This document shows positions 7,768 through 9,842 of a stretch of 9,842 bases of DNA, in pieces. Origin of the DNA: Chitinophagaceae bacterium (GTDB taxonomy: Bacteria > Bacteroidota > Bacteroidia > Chitinophagales > Chitinophagaceae); assembly GCA_019454915.1 (NCBI GenBank), contig JACFNM010000144.1:1-9842 (forward strand), given 5' to 3'. The position numbers and the translations under genes are program-made. Each line of letters opens with the position of its first letter. The stretch's first letter is position 1. The notes beneath the pieces are model-generated. The model worked only from the letters and a program-made list of their open reading frames with translations. It made no database searches and was not told where the DNA came from.

Positions 7768-9105
7768 TTACAGCATATTAAAAGACTCCAAAAACTTCGT
7801 GGTGAAATTTCCTTTTCGGAAGTCTTCATTACGCATCAGTTGCTGGTGGAAGGGGATAGTGGTTTTGACACCTTCTATTACGTATTCACTTAACGCACGG
7901 CTCATCGTATTAATTGCCTCTTCACGGGTTCTGGCAACGGCAATGATCTTAGCAATCATAGAATCGTAGTAAGGAGGAATTACATATCCGGCGTAGGTAT
8001 GCGAATCTATGCGAACGCCATGACCACCCGGCTGATGCAATACGGTTATCTTTCCGGGTGAGGGTCTGAAATCATTATAGGGGTCTTCAGCGTTGATGCG
8101 ACATTCTATAGCGTGCATTTCCGGATAATAATTTCTTCCTGAAATAGACTCTCCGGAAGCGATCTTTATTTGCTCCTTAACGAGGTCGAAGTTGGTAACC
8201 TCTTCCGTCACGCAGTGTTCTACCTGGATGCGGGTGTTCATTTCCATAAAATAGAAATTCTTGTGTTTGTCCACAAGAAATTCTATCGTACCCACGCTTT
8301 CGTAGTTGATCGCCGAGGCAGCTTTTACTGCGGCTTCTCCCATTTTCTCCCTTAGGTCATCTGTCATAAAAGGTGAGGGAGACTCCTCTACCAATTTCTG
8401 GTGACGCCGTTGGATGGAACAATCTCTTTCGCTGAGGTGACAAACCTTACCATACCGGTCACCCGCTATTTGTATTTCAATGTGACGGGGTTCTTCCACG
8501 TATTTTTCTAAGTAGAGTCCATCATTCTTAAAGGAGGCTCCCGCTTCTGCTTTGGCTGTATTAAAGGCATGCTCCAGTTCGGCTTCTTCCCATACCACCC
8601 GCATTCCTTTTCCGCCGCCGCCGGCTGTGGCTTTTAGGATAACAGGGTAGCCGATATCTTTTGCCAGGCTTTTCGCTTCTTCCACGCTTTCTAATAAACC
8701 TTCACCGCCCGGTACTACCGGCACTCCCGCTTTGATCATGGTTTCCTTGGCGGTAATTTTATCGCCCATCGCCGTAATCATTTGCGGAGTGGGTCCGATA
8801 AACTTAATGCCATGCTCACAGCATATCTGGGCAAATCTTGCATTTTCGGCTAAAAATCCATATCCCGGATGGATGGCATCGGCGTTGGTAATTTCTACGG
8901 CCGCCATAATCTGCGGAATGTTCAGATACGACTCTGAACTGGGAGGACGACCGAGACAGACAGCTTCATCGGCAAATTTTACGTGCAGACTGTCCTTATC
9001 AGCCGTAGAATAAACGGCAACGGTTTTTATACCCATCTCACGGCAGGTACGGATAACCCGCAAAGCAATTTCACCCCTATTAGCAATTAATATTTTGTTG
9101 AACAT
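7768..9105 (-). CDS. accC: Biotin carboxylase subunit of acetyl-CoA carboxylase
   Basis: Carboxylates the biotin carried by AccB using ATP and bicarbonate, the first half-reaction of acetyl-CoA carboxylase in fatty-acid synthesis. The 445-residue length matches stand-alone AccC (E. coli 449), with no fused carrier domain. In order: N-terminal [26 protein letters not shown] (79-88), ATP-grasp Lys116 and Lys159, the glycine-rich GGGGKGM (162-168), [13 protein letters not shown] (200-212), His236, Glu276 and Glu288, and the active-site signature [11 protein letters not shown] (287-297) with catalytic Arg292 and Glu296. ECRINAEDP (334-342) carries the second bicarbonate/biotin-site Arg. It lies downstream of accB in the same direction across a 105-bp gap that holds an AT-rich repeat. 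The ATG at 9105 gives the standard family N-terminus. The same fold is shared by pyruvate and propionyl-CoA carboxylase subunits, but adjacency to accB and efp favours AccC. Confidence 0.97.
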   Translation of the reverse strand: MFNKILIANRGEIALRVIRTCREMGIKTVAVYSTADKDSLHVKFADEAVCLGRPPSSESYLNIPQIMAAVEITNADAIHPGYGFLAENARFAQICCEHGIKFIGPTPQMITAMGDKITAKETMIKAGVPVVPGGEGLLESVEEAKSLAKDIGYPVILKATAGGGGKGMRVVWEEAELEHAFNTAKAEAGASFKNDGLYLEKYVEEPRHIEIQIAGDRYGKVCHLSERDCSIQRRHQKLVEESPSPFMTDDLREKMGEAAVKAASAINYESVGTIEFLVDKHKNFYFMEMNTRIQVEHCVTEEVTNFDLVKEQIKIASGESISGRNYYPEMHAIECRINAEDPYNDFRPSPGKITVLHQPGGHGVRIDSHTYAGYVIPPYYDSMIAKIIAVARTREEAINTMSRALSEYVIEGVKTTIPFHQQLMRNEDFRKGNFTTKFLESFNML

Positions 9106-9111
9106 GGATTC

Positions 9112-9212
9112 AATTTGAAAATTCTGGAATTTGAAAATTTGAAAGTTGATTTTTTCCTTTTAAAAATGAGATCGCCCATTTTCACATTCGCTCATTTTCA
9201 AATTTTCAAATT
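9112..9212. repeat. AT-rich inverted/direct repeat element in the accB-accC gap
   Basis: A perfect 17-bp inverted repeat, AATTTGAAAATTTGAAA at 9128-9144 and TTTCAAATTTTCAAATT at 9196-9212, with 51 bp between arms. The 12-mer AATTTGAAAATT occurs at 9112-9123 and 9128-9139 in direct orientation and inverted at 9201-9212. Inside, AAAATGAG (9163-9170) pairs with CTCATTTT (9191-9198), giving an alternative smaller hairpin. The right arm overlaps the first two plus-strand bases of the accB stop codon. It fills almost the whole gap between two genes of one operon. It could be a dispersed intergenic repeat or an mRNA structure affecting accC expression; there is no U-run after a GC-rich stem, so it does not look like a classical terminator. 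Confidence 0.75.
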
Positions 9213-9678
9213 AATTAGGTTCCACCAAAAACAGCGGCTGATCGTATTCTACCGGGCTGGCATCATCCACCAGTATTTTAACGATTCTGCCACTTACTTC
9301 GCTTTCAATTTCGTTGAAAAGCTTCATGGCTTCAATAATACAAACGATTTTTCCGGGAGCTACTTCATCACCCACTTCCGCCAATAGGGGTTTGTCGGGT
9401 GAGGAGCGGCGATAAAAAGTGCCTATCATGGGACTTTTTATCGTAAGCAGGTTATCGGTTTTTGTATCGGAAGAAGATTTGGACTTTTCTGATGCTGCGC
9501 TTATCTGAACCGGTGCGGCCACAGATTGAACAACAGGAGCGGCGGACGATACCACCTGGGTGACGTGTTCTTCTTTTTGTTTTATTTTAATCTTGAAATC
9601 ATTCTCCTCTATACTGATCTCCCCAATATTAGATTTGTTGATAATCTTTATCAGTTCCTGAATTTGCTTGAAATCCAT
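9211..9678 (-). CDS. accB: Biotin carboxyl carrier protein of acetyl-CoA carboxylase
   Basis: Carries the biotin that shuttles carboxyl groups from AccC to the carboxyltransferase in fatty-acid synthesis. From the ATG at 9678 it is 155 residues, the normal AccB length. An N-terminal segment MDFKQIQELIKIINKSNIGE is typical of AccB and is followed by a short strand region. A flexible linker rich in Ala, Ser, Val and Pro spans about 43-70. The C-terminal biotinyl domain (about 77-155) begins IKSPMIGTFYR and contains EAMKL with the biotinylated Lys119. The frame stays open upstream to a TTG at 9708, but the ten extra residues would not match the family, so the ATG is preferred. It lies 83 bp after efp and is followed by accC; efp-accB-accC is a familiar gene order in Bacteroidetes. 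Confidence 0.97.
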   Translation of the reverse strand: MDFKQIQELIKIINKSNIGEISIEENDFKIKIKQKEEHVTQVVSSAAPVVQSVAAPVQISAASEKSKSSSDTKTDNLLTIKSPMIGTFYRRSSPDKPLLAEVGDEVAPGKIVCIIEAMKLFNEIESEVSGRIVKILVDDASPVEYDQPLFLVEPN

Positions 9679-9726
9679 GGGCAAAATTTTAGTTTTAAAA
9701 ACCGGCAATTCGTTTAAAATGGACGG

Positions 9727-9759
9727 CTAAGATAGGAATTCACAGTAAATATAACCAAA
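9727..9759 (-). promoter_or_regulatory. Possible Bacteroidetes-type promoter for accBC
   Basis: On the minus strand, TTTG (9759-9756) is followed after 21 bp by TATCTTAG (9734-9727), which fits the Bacteroidetes -7 pattern TAnnTTTG with one mismatch; the spacing is within the range seen for this promoter class. It lies between the efp stop and the accB start. In an AT-rich gap such a match can arise by chance, and accB may simply be read from efp, so this is weak. Confidence 0.2.
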
Positions 9760-9761
9760 AA

Positions 9762-9842
9762 TCACTGTTTTACTCTTTCCACGTATTCCCCGCTTTTTGT
9801 ATTGATTCTGATGAATTCACCCTGTTCCACAAAAAGAGGCAC
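9762..9842 (-). CDS. efp: Elongation factor P, C-terminal end (partial)
   Basis: The last 26 codons and a TGA stop (9762-9764) of a minus-strand gene whose 5' part lies beyond the right edge. The translation VPLFVEQGEFIRINTKSGEY followed by VERVKQ matches the end of EF-P domain III, where bacterial EF-P typically reads VPLFI..G..I.v.T..GEY.eR. EF-P binds the ribosome between the P and E sites and relieves stalling at polyproline stretches. Although only the tail is visible, the GDxIxxxTxxGEYxxR-like pattern and the position directly upstream of accB, where efp is commonly found in Bacteroidetes, make the call strong. The modified Lys or Arg loop in domain I is outside the window, so its modification type cannot be judged. 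Confidence 0.9.
   Translation of the reverse strand: MPLFVEQGEFIRINTKSGEYVERVKQ

Noticed and set aside
9679..9708. N-terminal extension of accB to a TTG at 9708
   Set aside because: The extra ten residues do not fit the AccB family, whereas the ATG at 9678 begins exactly at the typical MDFKQI segment.

Overview
The window looks like ordinary chromosomal DNA from a Bacteroidota bacterium, most likely of the Chitinophagaceae/Chitinophagales type. I base this on the long SecA with a Bacteroidetes-style insertion and a C-terminal zinc motif, the efp-accB-accC gene order, the secreted SPOR protein, weak or absent Shine-Dalgarno sequences, and moderate GC. These are recognised from memory of the families, not from a database search. 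I see no phage genes, transposases, CRISPR array, rRNA or tRNA.

Layout. The left part is on the plus strand: secA (5' end cut by the window edge), then deoC (deoxyribose-phosphate aldolase, forced GTG start), then a small secreted SPOR-domain protein. A 110-bp convergent gap follows. Everything to its right is on the minus strand. Read in the direction of transcription from the right edge, this is the last 26 codons of efp (translation factor EF-P), accB (biotin carboxyl carrier protein), accC (biotin carboxylase), a 179-bp gap, rbsK (ribokinase), a ten-helix permease of the DMT/ureide-permease type, and an exported nucleoside hydrolase.

How the genes work together. accB and accC supply two parts of acetyl-CoA carboxylase, the first step of fatty-acid synthesis. 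The rbsK-permease-nucleoside hydrolase set is tightly packed (13- and 39-bp gaps) and reads as a nucleoside-scavenging operon. Nucleosides would be split outside the inner membrane, one product imported by the permease, and ribose phosphorylated by ribokinase into the pentose-phosphate pool. deoC on the other strand could take deoxyribose 5-phosphate onward to acetaldehyde and glyceraldehyde 3-phosphate, though nothing in the sequence ties it to that operon.

Non-coding points of interest. There is a perfect 11-bp inverted repeat with a nested smaller stem just upstream of rbsK, placed where it could act as an operator or a leader hairpin. There is also a perfect 17-bp AT-rich inverted repeat with extra copies of its core in the accB-accC gap, which looks like a mobile or dispersed intergenic repeat. 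I found no convincing new biological system. The best candidates for follow-up are the nucleoside operon (permease substrate, hydrolase lacking the usual active-site His) and the two repeats.
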